The notes: generated from the sequence alone by a model not told the origin. A stretch of DNA of 64,000 nucleotides from Sphingomonas sp. EC-HK361 (GCF_902498785.1 NZ_LR701493.1:992724-1056723), one strand, 5' to 3'. Positions 1-9,152 are shown, counted from the stretch's first letter. Made by a program: numbers and translations.

Positions 1-704
1 CGCATGGCCGTTCCGGCTTTGCCGAACCCACCGGCGCCGCAGTTCTGGAAACCCGCGGGCTGGCGCGCAGCTTCACCCAGGGTGGCGAGACGATCCACGT
101 CCTGCGCGGGGTGGACCTATCGGTCGCGCCGGGCGAGATCGTCGCGCTGCTCGGGCCTTCGGGGTCGGGCAAATCGACGCTGTTGCAGGCGGTCGGGCTG
201 CTCGAAGGCGGGTTCGAGGGATCGATCCGGATCGCGGGCGAGGAGGCGGCCCAGCTCGACGCGCACGGCCGCACTCGCGTGCGCCGCGATCAGCTCGGTT
301 TCGTCTATCAGTTCCACCACCTGCTGCCCGATTTCAACGCGCTGGAGAATGTCGTGCTGCCCCAGCTCATCCGCGATGTGTCGCGCGAGGATTCGGAAGG
401 ACGCGCGGCCGACCTGTTGCGCACGCTGGGGCTGGGCCACCGGCTCACCCACCGTCCCGCGCAGCTTTCGGGCGGCGAGCAGCAGCGTGTTGCCGTGGCG
501 CGCGCGCTCGCCAACCGGCCCGCGCTCGTGCTGGCCGACGAACCGACGGGCAACCTTGATGAGGCGACCGCAGACGTCGTGCTGGCTGAGTTCCTGCGGC
601 TCGTCCGCGAGCAGGGATCGGCGACGCTGATCGCCACGCACAACGAGCGGCTGGCGGCGAAGATGGACCGCGTGGTGCGGCTCCACGAGGGTCATCTGCA
701 ATGA
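1..704 (+). CDS. lolD: Lipoprotein-releasing ABC transporter ATPase LolD (5' end outside window)
   Basis: ATPase of the inner-membrane LolCDE machine, which extracts mature lipoproteins from the inner membrane and passes them to LolA. The reading frame is open from base 3, so the true start is probably upstream of the window; an internal GTG at 111 would cut off the first beta strands and is not the start. Visible in order are Walker [10 protein letters not shown], the Q-loop region with [12 protein letters not shown], signature LSGGEQQR, Walker [13 protein letters not shown] and the H-loop ATHNERLA. The FHHLLP segment after the Q-loop and the short length fit LolD/MacB-type ATPases rather than importers. 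The gene overlaps the next one by 4 bp (ATGA). LolC/E is expected immediately to the left. MacB or FtsE would be alternatives. Confidence 0.88.
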   Translation, partial: HGRSGFAEPTGAAVLETRGLARSFTQGGETIHVLRGVDLSVAPGEIVALLGPSGSGKSTLLQAVGLLEGGFEGSIRIAGEEAAQLDAHGRTRVRRDQLGFVYQFHHLLPDFNALENVVLPQLIRDVSREDSEGRAADLLRTLGLGHRLTHRPAQLSGGEQQRVAVARALANRPALVLADEPTGNLDEATADVVLAEFLRLVREQGSATLIATHNERLAAKMDRVVRLHEGHLQ

Positions 705-1294
705 GCCTGTGGGACGCGGCGCCGACGCTTGCCGGCCGTCACGTCACGCTGCGCCCGCTGGAACGATCGGACCGCACAGCCCTTCTGGCGGCGTTCGACG
801 CGGGGCTGGACGATGTGTTCGCGACCTTCATCCCGCGCGAAGCCACGATCGACGGCTGGTATGACCGGCTCGATAGCGAGGCGGCGGCAGGACGGGTTCG
901 CGCGTTCACCGTCCTCGATGCGGACGGCAATGTCGCGGGAACCACGCGCTTCCTGCGGATGAACGCAGCGCACCGGCGGGTCGAGATCGGCGGGACCGTC
1001 TATGACAGACGCGTCCAGCGAACGGGGCTGAACACCGAGGCGAAACGCCTGCTTCTCGCCTACGCGTTCGACATGCTTGGTGCGGTCTGTGTGCAACTGC
1101 GCACCGATTTCCTCAATCACCGCTCGCGCGCCGCGATCGAACGGCTCGGCGCACGGATGGACGGAATCCTGCGCGGGCATATGCTGATGGACGGACATCG
1201 GCGCGACACGGTCGTCTACAGTATCCTTGATACGGAATGGCCGGGGGTGCGTCGCAACCTGGATTCGATGCTGGCGAGAGGGGCGGAGCGATGA
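701..1294 (+). CDS. GNAT family N-acetyltransferase (RimJ/RimL-like)
   Basis: Predicted acetyl-CoA dependent N-acetyltransferase of 197 residues. The N-terminal [13 protein letters not shown] opening is typical of the RimJ/RimL branch, followed by a mid-protein strand (GTTRFLRM) and [17 protein letters not shown], which matches the conserved Asn-x-x-Ser-x-x-hydrophobic-x-x-x-G segment of protein or small-molecule acetyltransferases. The substrate cannot be told from sequence. The ATG overlaps the lolD stop and its own stop overlaps the start of the glutathione peroxidase gene (ATGA both times), so the three are probably translationally coupled on one transcript. Confidence 0.85.
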   Translation: MSLWDAAPTLAGRHVTLRPLERSDRTALLAAFDAGLDDVFATFIPREATIDGWYDRLDSEAAAGRVRAFTVLDADGNVAGTTRFLRMNAAHRRVEIGGTVYDRRVQRTGLNTEAKRLLLAYAFDMLGAVCVQLRTDFLNHRSRAAIERLGARMDGILRGHMLMDGHRRDTVVYSILDTEWPGVRRNLDSMLARGAER

Positions 1295-1770
1295 ACGCGA
1301 TCACCGATTTCGAAGTCAAGGCGGCGGACGGCGGGCCAGCCTCGCTCGATACCTGGCGCGGCAAGGTGCTGCTGATCGTCAACACTGCCTCCAAATGCGG
1401 CTTCACTCCGCAATATGAGGGGCTGGAAGACCTTCACCGGGACCTAGGCCCGCGCGGGTTCGAGGTGCTGGCCTTTCCCTGCAACCAGTTCGGCGGGCAG
1501 GAACCGGGCGACGCGGCGGAAATCGCGAACTTCTGTTCGCTGACCTATGACGTGACCTTTCCGGTCTTTGCGAAGATCGACGTCAACGGCCCCGCCGCCG
1601 ACCCGCTGTTCGAGCGGTTGAAGGCCGACGCGCCGGGGCTGCTCGGGTCGAAAGCGATCAAATGGAACTTCACCAAGTTCCTGATCGATCGCGAGGGGCA
1701 GGTGGTACGGCGCTACGCCCCGACGACGAAGCCCGAGGATATCGTCAAGGATATCGAGGCGTTGCTGTAG
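1291..1770 (+). CDS. Glutathione peroxidase (thioredoxin-fold peroxidase)
   Basis: Thiol peroxidase of 159 residues, reducing H2O2 or organic hydroperoxides in the cytosol. The three glutathione peroxidase signatures are present: NTASKCGFTPQ with peroxidatic Cys36 (cysteine rather than selenocysteine), FPCNQFGGQEP with the catalytic Gln, and KWNFTKFL with the catalytic Trp/Asn. The ATG at 1291 is chosen because it overlaps the previous stop (ATGA) and gives the normal family length; in-frame codons further upstream lie inside the acetyltransferase gene. Bacterial non-seleno members often use thioredoxin rather than glutathione, so the reductant is uncertain. Confidence 0.93.
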   Translation: MNAITDFEVKAADGGPASLDTWRGKVLLIVNTASKCGFTPQYEGLEDLHRDLGPRGFEVLAFPCNQFGGQEPGDAAEIANFCSLTYDVTFPVFAKIDVNGPAADPLFERLKADAPGLLGSKAIKWNFTKFLIDREGQVVRRYAPTTKPEDIVKDIEALL

Positions 1771-1792
1771 ACGACCGAGCGGCCAAGCGCCG

Positions 1793-2281
1793 TCAGTCGC
1801 CCGCGTCCTTTTCCGAGGCAGAGTTGAGCTGGACGTAATTCTGGATGCCCATCCGGTCGATCATCTCGAACTGACGCTCCAGCGTATCGACATGCTCCTC
1901 CTCGCTGGCGAGGATCTTTGCGAACAGATCGCGGCTGACATAGTCGCGCACCGACTCGCAGTGGGCGACCGCGCCCTTTAGCTGCGCGACCGCCTCGACC
2001 TCGAGTGCAAGGTCGGCTTTCAGCACTTCCTCGACCGATTCGCCGATGCGCAGCCGGCCGAGCATCTGGAAATTGGGGAGCCCATCGAGGAAGAGGATGC
2101 GCTCCGCCAGCAGATCGGCGTGCTTCATCTCGTCGATCGATTCGCCATATTCGAACTGGGCCAGCTTCTTGACGCCCCAGTGATCGAGCATGCGAAAATG
2201 CAGGAAATACTGGTTGATCGCGGTCAGTTCGTTCTTCAGCGCCTCGTTCAGCAGCTCGATGACCTGCGCGTCGCCCTGCAT
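1793..2281 (-). CDS. bfr: Bacterioferritin
   Basis: Heme-containing iron-storage protein that forms a 24-subunit shell and oxidises Fe(II) at a di-iron site. The 162-residue protein keeps the E. coli numbering: Glu18, Glu51, His54, Glu94, Glu127 and His130 form the ferroxidase centre and Met52 is the heme ligand (motif IDEMKHAD). It lies 33 bp downstream of the small ferredoxin gene bfd on the same strand, so the two are probably co-transcribed and act together in iron storage and release. Confidence 0.97.
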   Translation of the reverse strand: MQGDAQVIELLNEALKNELTAINQYFLHFRMLDHWGVKKLAQFEYGESIDEMKHADLLAERILFLDGLPNFQMLGRLRIGESVEEVLKADLALEVEAVAQLKGAVAHCESVRDYVSRDLFAKILASEEEHVDTLERQFEMIDRMGIQNYVQLNSASEKDAGD

Positions 2282-2314
2282 GCTCGTCTCCCGATTGCTA
2301 TAGAAACTGGAAGA

Positions 2315-2485
2315 CTACGCGACCGTGCGCTCTTCGTCGATGATGGCGCGCGCAAAAGGAATGCACTGACCGCATTTCGGCTGCCGGCCGAGCGATCGAT
2401 AGGCCTGACAGGCGGTTGCGGACCCGTTGCGCGCAGCCTCGCGGACCTGCTGTTCCCGGATCGCATTACACACGCAGACGACCAT
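2315..2485 (-). CDS. bfd: Bacterioferritin-associated ferredoxin Bfd
   Basis: Small [2Fe-2S] protein that delivers electrons to bacterioferritin heme so that stored iron is reduced and released. The ORF encodes only 56 residues: it starts MVVCVCNAIREQQV and ends KCGQCIPFARAIIDEERTVA. Cys4, Cys6, Cys38 and Cys41 give the family pattern CxC-x31-CxxC, with an additional Cys26. A purine-rich GGGAG lies 6 bases before the ATG. It sits directly upstream of bfr, the usual functional partner. Confidence 0.93.
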   Translation of the reverse strand: MVVCVCNAIREQQVREAARNGSATACQAYRSLGRQPKCGQCIPFARAIIDEERTVA

Positions 2486-2518
2486 ATCGCTCCCTCGCTG
2501 ACGGGAGTTGAATAGCAG

Positions 2519-2538
2519 CTATTGAAAGTCACTCGCAA
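2519..2538 (-). promoter_or_regulatory. Possible Fur-like operator upstream of bfd-bfr
   Basis: Reading the minus strand, TGCGAGTGACTTTCAAT lies about 35-50 bp upstream of the bfd start. Its left half resembles the TGCGAATGA half-site of alphaproteobacterial Fur boxes; the right half is a poor match. Iron control of bfd is known in other bacteria, which is the main reason for listing it. Weak call. Confidence 0.25.
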
Positions 2539-2541
2539 GTC

Positions 2542-3777
2542 CTAATTGCGAGCTTTTCGCATGGGGACGGCTTCGCGCCGCGCGAGAATGCGCCACACCC
2601 ACTCGAGCGGACCGTAGCGATGGCCGGCGAGCCAGGGCTGCGACCATGCCAGCATCAGCAGCCAGACGGGCGGCGCGATGAGATACAAGGCAGCGCGAGG
2701 GATGGACCCGAACAGGCCAAGCCCCCAACCGGAGAAGATCGCGGTCATGACCAGTGTCGTGCCGAGGTAATTGGTGAAGGCGGTGCGGCCGACCGCGGCT
2801 ATCCGGTTCGTGAGCCGCCCACCCCGTCGGCAAGCTAGCGCGAGCAATGCGGCATAACCGATCATCAGCACTGTTCGCGGGAGGACAGCAAGCCCGACCG
2901 AACCGAGGAATACCCAGCGTTGATCGAAGCCGTGACCGAGCGTTGCGGCGGCGAGCGCGATCGGGATCGGGAGGCCGATCAGCAGGCAGACGACCGCCCA
3001 GCGGCGATAGCGGGCGGCGGGCCAATCGCCCGTGAGGAGGCCCGAGCGCAGGCCGGCCATGCCGAGCAGCATCATTCCCAGCGTCTCCGGCCACAATTGC
3101 AGCGCGAACGCGATCGGGGTGGGGCTGTGCTGCCAGCGCCACACTGCCGCGGTCCAGAAGCCGCTGCGATTGGCGCCGATCTCTGCGGCGAGCGCCGCGG
3201 GGGGCGGCGTGCCGAATCCGTTGGCGATGCCGTTCCAGAGCGTGACCGCTTGCGGCGTATCGCGCGCGCCGCTCGCAAACACGCGTAGCGCCGCCTGTAT
3301 GTCACCGAGGAATTGCCAGACGAGAAGCGCCAGTCCCGTGAAAACGAGCCAGCGCGTCGGCAGCCGCACGAACAGAAAAGCGAGCGCGCCGACGATCGCA
3401 TAATGCGCGAGGATGTCCCCCCACCAGAAGAGATAGAGGTGCGCGCAGCCTATGACGAACAGCACCGCCATCCGTGAGAGGTGGATGTCGGCGGGATTCT
3501 CGCCTGTGGCACGCGCGCGCTCGATCACCAGCAGCGCCGATGCCCCGAACAACATCGTGAAAAGTCCGCGCAGCTTGCCCTCGACGAGAAGGAAGGTCGC
3601 GGCCCATGCGGCAATGTCCGCCGGAGCGCGGCCACCCCAGGCGGCGGGGGAGAAATAGGCGGCCTCGGGCAAGGCGAAGGCAGGGAGGTTGGCGAGGAGG
3701 ATGCCCATCACCGCGACGCCGCGGATAAAGTCGAGCGTGACGATGCGGGCGTTACCGGACTCCGACGCGCAGGTCAT
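2542..3777 (-). CDS. DUF418 family membrane protein
   Basis: Polytopic inner-membrane protein of about 411 residues with roughly ten hydrophobic segments. The start IVTLDFIRGVAVMGILLANL is the typical N-terminus of the DUF418/YeiB family (related to acyltransferase-3/HgsA-type membrane proteins). The C-terminal half carries the DUF418 region with GRTAFTNYLGTTLVM and the aromatic RYGPLEWVWRIL near the end. Residues upstream of Met at 3777 are arginine-rich, not hydrophobic, and overlap the next gene, so 3777 is taken as start. Function in the family is undefined, with proposed roles in transport or surface acylation. Confidence 0.88.
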   Translation of the reverse strand: MTCASESGNARIVTLDFIRGVAVMGILLANLPAFALPEAAYFSPAAWGGRAPADIAAWAATFLLVEGKLRGLFTMLFGASALLVIERARATGENPADIHLSRMAVLFVIGCAHLYLFWWGDILAHYAIVGALAFLFVRLPTRWLVFTGLALLVWQFLGDIQAALRVFASGARDTPQAVTLWNGIANGFGTPPPAALAAEIGANRSGFWTAAVWRWQHSPTPIAFALQLWPETLGMMLLGMAGLRSGLLTGDWPAARYRRWAVVCLLIGLPIPIALAAATLGHGFDQRWVFLGSVGLAVLPRTVLMIGYAALLALACRRGGRLTNRIAAVGRTAFTNYLGTTLVMTAIFSGWGLGLFGSIPRAALYLIAPPVWLLMLAWSQPWLAGHRYGPLEWVWRILARREAVPMRKARN

Positions 3778-3802
3778 GCAACCACGCGCGATTGGGTGCC
3801 GA

Positions 3803-4282
3803 TCACGTCGCCCGCGTTGGTATGGCGGGATGCACTTTGGAAATTGATACCAGATGCGCGAGCCATAGCATCGCGGGCATTCCCTGTCGCATCTGCAACC
3901 CGTCGCTGCGCCCGTCGGCGATGGCATGGCGCAGGGGGGCGGCAAGCTGACGGCGGCGGAGATCCGCCAGTGCCTCGGTCGCCTCGCGCTCGCCGATCGC
4001 AAAGGCATTGGTCGAGAAGCTGACGAAGCCGGTTTGGATGAGATTTGCGGTCGTGGCGTCGTCGCGGTGCTCGGGCGGCAAATCGCTCAAAAGCGCATCG
4101 AAGGCGCCGAAGACATAGCCGCGAGAATAGGCGTCAGTCCAAAGCTGGCGTGCCGCAAGTTGCAGATGGTCGGTCGCGAACAGCAGCTGTGCGGCAAGAT
4201 GCGCGCGCACCCGGCGCCCGTCCGCCTGAATTGCCGCGATCCGTGCCCGCGATTCCGTGCGCTTTCTGCCGAACCCCAGCAC
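3803..4282 (-). CDS. Hypothetical protein, unrecognised
   Basis: Predicted soluble protein of about 159 residues that I do not recognise. It is rich in Ala/Arg/Leu and probably all-helical, with a central YSRGYVFGAFDALLSDLPPEHR segment. The GTG at 4282 is chosen because GGGGAG sits 7 bases upstream; an ATG at 4318 has no ribosome binding site, and longer upstream extensions run through the rpsI terminator. It lies between the DUF418 gene (25 bp apart, same strand) and the ribosomal operon terminator, so it probably has its own promoter. Confidence that it is a real gene is moderate. Confidence 0.55.
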   Translation of the reverse strand: MLGFGRKRTESRARIAAIQADGRRVRAHLAAQLLFATDHLQLAARQLWTDAYSRGYVFGAFDALLSDLPPEHRDDATTANLIQTGFVSFSTNAFAIGEREATEALADLRRRQLAAPLRHAIADGRSDGLQMRQGMPAMLWLAHLVSISKVHPAIPTRAT

Positions 4283-4341
4283 TCGCCTGCTCCCCAGTCT
4301 TCCTTCAATGCCTGACATTGGCGCCGGTCGCCCGCAATATG

Positions 4342-4370
4342 AAAAAGGGCGGCCCGTTGCGGGACCGCCC
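4342..4370 (-). terminator. Rho-independent terminator of rplM-rpsI
   Basis: On the minus strand the hairpin GGGCGGTCCC-GCAAC-GGGCCGCCC (one mismatch) is followed directly by TTTTT. It lies about 120 bp after the rpsI stop codon and before the next minus-strand gene. Confidence 0.75.
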
Positions 4371-4489
4371 GATCGCATTTCGTACGGTGCGCCGTCACGG
4401 AGTAATCCGTGACGTCGAACGAGGCGACTTCGCCGCCCCGTCGGCCGGCGAGAGTGAGTCTCGGGATTGCCGCGCAATCCTGGACACAC

Positions 4490-5038
4490 TCAGCGCTTGG
4501 AGAACTGGAAGCTGCGGCGGGCCTTTGCCCGGCCGTACTTCTTGCGCTCCACCGTGCGGCTGTCGCGGGTCAGGAAGCCTGCCGCCTTCACCGGCGCGCG
4601 CAGCACCGGCTCGTAGCGGGTGATCGCCTGGCTGATGCCGTGCTTCACCGCGCCGGCCTGACCCGACAGACCACCGCCCTTGACGGTGCAGATCACGTCA
4701 TACTGACCCTCGCGCTCGGTGATGCCGAACACCTGGTTGATGACGAGGCGCAGCGTCGGGCGTGCGAAATACACTTCCTGGTCGCGGCCGTTGACCGTGA
4801 TCTTGCCGGTGCCGGGCTTCAGCCAGACGCGGGCGACCGCATCCTTGCGGCGACCGGTGGCGTAAGCGCGACCCTGCTTGTCGAGGATCTGCTCGCGCAG
4901 CGGTGTGAACGCTTGCTGCTGGACGGGTGCCTGCTGCGCGGCATCATCGCCACCGGCAGAACCGGAGACGGCTTTCGAGGCTGGGGCTTCCGACGTCAGG
5001 TTCGCGAGATCGGAAAGCGACTGGCGGTTGTCTGTCAT
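4490..5038 (-). CDS. rpsI: 30S ribosomal protein S9
   Basis: Small-subunit ribosomal protein whose C-terminal tail reaches the P-site tRNA. The conserved S9 body begins at [18 protein letters not shown] and ends with the invariant FQFSKR. About 50 N-terminal residues rich in Ala, Ser and Gln precede it and have no counterpart in the 130-residue E. coli protein; such extensions are common in alphaproteobacteria. The start lies 3 bp after the rplM stop, the standard L13-S9 operon. Confidence 0.98.
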   Translation of the reverse strand: MTDNRQSLSDLANLTSEAPASKAVSGSAGGDDAAQQAPVQQQAFTPLREQILDKQGRAYATGRRKDAVARVWLKPGTGKITVNGRDQEVYFARPTLRLVINQVFGITEREGQYDVICTVKGGGLSGQAGAVKHGISQAITRYEPVLRAPVKAAGFLTRDSRTVERKKYGRAKARRSFQFSKR

Positions 5039-5041
5039 GTG

Positions 5042-5521
5042 TTACGCGCCCACCTTGTTCTTGCGGTTCATGCCCGCGATATCGAGGACTTCGGGGTTCT
5101 GGGCTTCGTGCGGATGCTCGGTGCCGGCGAAGATGCGCAGGTTGCGCATCTGCTGACGACCCAGCGGCCCGCGCGGGATCATCCGCTCGACGGCCTTTTC
5201 CAGCACGCGCTCGGGAAAGCGACCTTCGAGCATCTTGCCTGCGGTCACGCCCTTGATGCCGCCGGCATAGCCGGTGTGGCGGTAATAGACCTTGCCCTGC
5301 AGCTTGTTGCCGGTGAAGCGCACCTTGTCGGCGTTGATGACGATGACATTGTCACCGCAATCGACGTGCGGGGTGAAGCTGGTCTTGTGCTTGCCGCGCA
5401 GCACGTTCGCGATGATCGTCGCCGCACGACCGACCACCAGGCCTTCGGCATCGACGATGTGCCACTTCTTCTCCACCTCGTGCGGCTTGGCCGCCTTGGT
5501 GGTCTTCATGAGAGCCTTCAT
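5042..5521 (-). CDS. rplM: 50S ribosomal protein L13
   Basis: Large-subunit assembly protein. The 159-residue sequence carries the L13 hallmarks [35 protein letters not shown] and the C-terminal [21 protein letters not shown]. An alternative Met five codons in (MKTTKA) is possible. It is first in the rplM-rpsI operon and lies 116 bp downstream of ctaA, with a promoter-like sequence in that gap. Confidence 0.97.
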   Translation of the reverse strand: MKALMKTTKAAKPHEVEKKWHIVDAEGLVVGRAATIIANVLRGKHKTSFTPHVDCGDNVIVINADKVRFTGNKLQGKVYYRHTGYAGGIKGVTAGKMLEGRFPERVLEKAVERMIPRGPLGRQQMRNLRIFAGTEHPHEAQNPEVLDIAGMNRKNKVGA

Positions 5522-5582
5522 GGCTGTTCGACCTTTATGAAAACGCCAAGCGCCGCCTACGAGGGGCGACGCGATGGAGGCG

Positions 5583-5611
5583 CCAATGCTGGAGGCGCGT
5601 CAGAATGTCAA
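5583..5611 (-). promoter_or_regulatory. Candidate promoter of rplM-rpsI
   Basis: Minus strand TTGACA (5611-5606), then 17 nt, then CATTGG (5588-5583), with 61 bp of leader to the rplM start. The -35 box is perfect and preceded by GC, as in alphaproteobacterial housekeeping promoters. The -10 box is poor. Confidence 0.4.
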
Positions 5612-5637
5612 GCGAACCGCGGCTTTGCTGACGGGTA

Positions 5638-6690
5638 TTATAATACCGCAGGGTGTTTGGCTTGCCCGATGGTATGTGCCGCGGTGACCGCCGCGATCAG
5701 CAGAAGGGCCGCGTTCGCCTGATGCGCGACTGCGATCTCGATCGCGACCCCCGACAGCAACGTCGCGATGCCGAGCGCGATCTGGAGGACGACGAGACCG
5801 ATCACCACGCCGGCGACCCTCGACGTTCCGGCGCGACGCGCACAGATCGCGAGCCACACGAGTGCGCCTGCCACTGCGAAGGCGAGCCAGCGGTGAATGA
5901 ACTGGACGGCGATCGGATTGTCGACGGCATTGCGCCATTCGGGCGTCATCATCGGCACGCCGGCCGGAAAGACCGCATCGCCCATGAGCGGCCAGCTGGC
6001 AAACGCATAGCCAGCGTCGAGCCCGGCGGTGAAGGCGCCATACATCAGCTGCGCGAAGAGAAGCCCGAGCGCCGCGATTGCGACCGGTTGCAGTCTTGCG
6101 GGGCGGGCTAGCGGATTGGCCGCGAGGCGGAGCAGGTCGAGCGCGGTCCAGACGATGCCGGAGAGAATGAACAGCGCGGTGAGGAGGTGGACCGCGAGGC
6201 GGACATGGCTGACGTCGGTGCGCACCGACAGGCCCGAGGCGACCATCCACCAGCCGATCGCGCCCTGCAGTCCGCCGAGCGCGAGAAGCGCGGTCAGGCG
6301 CCAGCCATAGCCTTTGGGAATGCGCTTGCGGACCGCGAACCCAATCAGGGGCAGGGCGAAGGCAAGGCCGATGACCCGGCCGAGCAGGCGGTGAACATAT
6401 TCCCAGAAGAAGATCGCCTTGAACCCAGCGAGCGTCATGTCGGCGTTGAACGCTTTGTATTCGGGGATGCGCTGGTAGTTGGCGAATTCGGCCTGCCACT
6501 GCGATTGCGTCAGCGGCGGAATGATGCCGCTGATCGGCTTCCATTGCGTGATCGAAAGCCCGGACTCGGTGAGCCGTGTGATCCCGCCGACGACGACCAT
6601 CGCGACGATGAGCGCCGCCACCAGGAACAGCCAGCGGGCGATTGCGCGCGGGCGCGCGGTCGAGGCGAAGGCCGGGCTCGTCATCAGCAT
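5638..6690 (-). CDS. ctaA: Heme A synthase (COX15/CtaA family)
   Basis: Integral membrane monooxygenase that converts heme O to heme A for aa3-type cytochrome oxidase. About 350 residues with eight predicted membrane segments. Seen are VVVGGITRLTESGLSITQWKPI near the N-terminus, the heme-ligand region FWEYVHRLLGR, QGAIGWWMVASGL, and the second half histidines in VQFIHRWLAF and VAHQANAALL. The length and duplicated histidine pattern fit the alphaproteobacterial type. I take the Met at 6690; a Met at 6684 or an upstream one at 6726 are alternatives. The stop codon sits inside a perfect 14-bp palindrome (5634-5647). It is divergent from the S9 peptidase gene. Confidence 0.94.
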   Translation of the reverse strand: MLMTSPAFASTARPRAIARWLFLVAALIVAMVVVGGITRLTESGLSITQWKPISGIIPPLTQSQWQAEFANYQRIPEYKAFNADMTLAGFKAIFFWEYVHRLLGRVIGLAFALPLIGFAVRKRIPKGYGWRLTALLALGGLQGAIGWWMVASGLSVRTDVSHVRLAVHLLTALFILSGIVWTALDLLRLAANPLARPARLQPVAIAALGLLFAQLMYGAFTAGLDAGYAFASWPLMGDAVFPAGVPMMTPEWRNAVDNPIAVQFIHRWLAFAVAGALVWLAICARRAGTSRVAGVVIGLVVLQIALGIATLLSGVAIEIAVAHQANAALLLIAAVTAAHTIGQAKHPAVL

Positions 6691-6820
6691 GGTCGCGGCG
6701 TTACTCCACTCGCCGATCAAGGCCAAGCGTGGGCTTTACGCGGCCGTTCGCGCTCGCGATAACGCGCGCCGTATAACGGTGCGGCCGACCGGCCGAGTTG
6801 CCGATCAACGGAGATACGGG

Positions 6821-9076
6821 ATGCGCGCATGGGTGGTGGGACTGGCTTTGGCGTCAGCGTCGGTGGGAAGCATGGCGATGGCCGCTGACAAGACGCCCGC
6901 AAAGGCCGCGCAGGCCCCGGCGGGCGTGCTGACTCTCGACCGCGTCTTCGGCAGCCCGGACCTGTCGGGCACGCAGCCGCGTGCGCTGCGGCTTTCCCCG
7001 GATGGCACCCTGCTGACCTCGCTTCGCCCGCGCGCCGACGAGAAGGAGCGCTTCGACCTGTGGGCGCGCGACACGCGCACCGGCGCCGAGAGGATGCTCG
7101 TCGATTCGAAGAAGGTCGGTAGCGGGGCGGAGTTGACCGAGGCGGAGAAGATGCAACGCGAGCGTGCGCGCATCGCGGGGTCGAAGGGAATCGTCGCCTA
7201 TGACTGGGCGCCCGACGGCAAGTCGATCCTCGTCCCGCTCGATGGCGACCTCTATCTCGCATCGCTGACCGGCGCGGTGCAACGGCTGACGAATACGCCG
7301 GGCGGCGAACTCAACCCCGTCATCAGCCCGGCGGGCGGATTCGTCAGCTTCGTGCGTGACCAGAATCTGTGGGTCCAGCCACTGGCCGGCGGCGCGGCGC
7401 GCGCGGTGACGAACGGGGGCGGGGGCACCGTCCATTTCGGCGAGGCCGAGTTCGTCGCGCAGGAGGAAATGGACAGGCGCACCGGTTACTGGTGGTCGCC
7501 GAACGATCGGATGGTCGCCGTCGAGCGCTTCGACGAGGCGCCGGTGCACGTCTTCACGCGGGCCGCGATCGGCGCGTCGGGTACGAAGACGTTCGAGCAG
7601 CGCTATCCGGCGGCGGGAACGCCCAACGTGCTCGTCGATCTCTATGTCATGCGGCCCGACGGGACCGGGCAGGTCAAGGTCGACCTGGGCAAGGATCCCG
7701 ACATCTATCTGGCGCGCGTCGACTGGTTGCCGGATGGCTCGGCGCTGATCGTCCAGCGCCAGTCGCGCGATCAACGGACGCTCGACGTTCTGAAGGTCGA
7801 TCCTGCAACCGGCAAGAGCCAGGTGCTCTTCACCGAAAAGGCGGGCGCGAAGAGCTGGCTGAATCTTTCCGATGCGTATCACTGGATGAAGGACGGTAGC
7901 CTCATCTGGCGCTCCGAACGCGATGGCTTCGGACACATCTACCGCTGGAACAAGGGCAAGTGGACGCAGCTGACCAAAGGCCCCTGGGTCGTCACCGATC
8001 TCGTTGGCGTCGATGAAGCGAAGGGGCGGCTCTATGTTTCGGGCAACAAGGACGACGTGCTGGAGCAGCAACTCTACGCGGTCGACATCGCGAAGCCCGG
8101 CGTCGCGACGCGACTGACCGAGCGCGGCTGGTGGAATGGCGCGACCATGGACGGGGCGGCGAGCCGGATCATCGTCTCGCGCTCCAATCCGAAGCAGCCG
8201 GGGCAGGTGTATCTCGCGGACACCAGCGGCAAGCGGCTGGAATGGATCAACGAGAACGCGGTGGTCCCGGGGCACCCTTATTATCCATATCTTGCCAGCC
8301 ATCAGGAAACGAAGTTCGGGACGCTGAAAGCGGCGGACGGATCGACACTCTATTGGGAGATGGTCACGCCGAAGATGGAGGCGGGAAAGCGCTATCCGGT
8401 GTTCTTCGAACATTATGGCGGCCCCGGCACCGGCCAGCAGGTGACGCGCGGGTGGCAGGGGGTGCTGCCGCAATATCTCGTCAGCCAAGGCTGGGTCTAT
8501 TTCAAGATCGACAATCGCGGGTCGTATAATCGCGGCAAGGCGTTCGAGGACCAGATCTGGCACGCGATGGGCACCGTCGAGGTCGCCGATCAGCTGGCGG
8601 GCGCCAACTATCTGAAGTCGCTGCCGTTCGTCGATCCGGCGAAGATCGCGACCTATGGCTGGTCCTATGGCGGCTATATGTCGCTGAAGATGCTGGAGAA
8701 GACGCCGGGGGTATATGCGGCAGCGGTTTCGGGCGCGCCGGTGACCGACTGGCAGCTTTACGACACGCATTATACCGAGCGGTATCTGGGCGATCCGGCG
8801 AAGGACCCGAAGAGCTATGCGTCGTCGACCGCCTGGGCGGAGGCGAGCAAGATCAAGGACCCGCTGCTGATCGTCCACGGCATGTCTGACGACAACGTCT
8901 TCCTCGACAACTCGCTGAAGGCGGTGGCCGAGATGCAGAAGACCGACACGCCGTTCGAGATGATGTTCTACCCCGGCTATACCCACCGCGTGGGCGGGCC
9001 GGGGATCAGCCAGCACCTGTGGGGGACCATTCTGGAGTTTCTGGATCGTGAGGTGAAGAACAAGCCGGCGAAATAG
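6821..9076 (+). CDS. Secreted S9 family prolyl peptidase (dipeptidyl peptidase IV-like)
   Basis: Periplasmic or exported serine peptidase of 751 residues that likely releases N-terminal dipeptides ending in Pro/Ala. A signal peptide is clear (MRAWVVGLALASASVGSMAMA, cleavage before ADK). Residues of about 50-480 form the DPPIV N-terminal beta-propeller, including QEEMDRRTGYWWSP, the double-Glu region that binds the substrate N-terminus. The C-terminal hydrolase has the triad Ser615 (GWSYGGYMS), Asp690 (HGMSDDNVF) and His722 (YTHRV). The ATG at 6821 is set by the signal peptide; the frame is open upstream over the ctaA region. Confidence 0.93.
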   Translation: MRAWVVGLALASASVGSMAMAADKTPAKAAQAPAGVLTLDRVFGSPDLSGTQPRALRLSPDGTLLTSLRPRADEKERFDLWARDTRTGAERMLVDSKKVGSGAELTEAEKMQRERARIAGSKGIVAYDWAPDGKSILVPLDGDLYLASLTGAVQRLTNTPGGELNPVISPAGGFVSFVRDQNLWVQPLAGGAARAVTNGGGGTVHFGEAEFVAQEEMDRRTGYWWSPNDRMVAVERFDEAPVHVFTRAAIGASGTKTFEQRYPAAGTPNVLVDLYVMRPDGTGQVKVDLGKDPDIYLARVDWLPDGSALIVQRQSRDQRTLDVLKVDPATGKSQVLFTEKAGAKSWLNLSDAYHWMKDGSLIWRSERDGFGHIYRWNKGKWTQLTKGPWVVTDLVGVDEAKGRLYVSGNKDDVLEQQLYAVDIAKPGVATRLTERGWWNGATMDGAASRIIVSRSNPKQPGQVYLADTSGKRLEWINENAVVPGHPYYPYLASHQETKFGTLKAADGSTLYWEMVTPKMEAGKRYPVFFEHYGGPGTGQQVTRGWQGVLPQYLVSQGWVYFKIDNRGSYNRGKAFEDQIWHAMGTVEVADQLAGANYLKSLPFVDPAKIATYGWSYGGYMSLKMLEKTPGVYAAAVSGAPVTDWQLYDTHYTERYLGDPAKDPKSYASSTAWAEASKIKDPLLIVHGMSDDNVFLDNSLKAVAEMQKTDTPFEMMFYPGYTHRVGGPGISQHLWGTILEFLDREVKNKPAK

Positions 9077-9103
9077 TCAGCCCTTACACAAGTTGCCCAA
9101 TGT

Positions 9104-9152
9104 GCTCCCGCGAAGGCGGGAGCCCAGTCTGGATCCCCGCCTTCGCGGGGAT
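9104..9152. repeat. Paired REP-like palindromes
   Basis: Two GC-rich hairpins in inverted relation, GCTCCCGCGAAGGCGGGAGC (9104-9123) and ATCCCCGCCTTCGCGGGGAT (9133-9152), lie 27 bp after the S9 peptidase stop. The cores CGCGAAGGCG and CGCCTTCGCG are reverse complements. A third related piece with GGTGGATGCCGG and GGCATGACGG follows at about 9242-9272. These are dispersed intergenic repeats of the type common in sphingomonads and could attenuate transcription. The 209-bp gap before asd holds nothing else I can identify. Confidence 0.75.

Noticed and set aside
6854-9016. A 720-codon open frame antisense to the S9 peptidase gene
   Set aside because: It is a shadow caused by high third-position GC. 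The product is His/Arg/Asp-rich low-complexity sequence with no domain, whereas the sense frame has a full DPPIV architecture.
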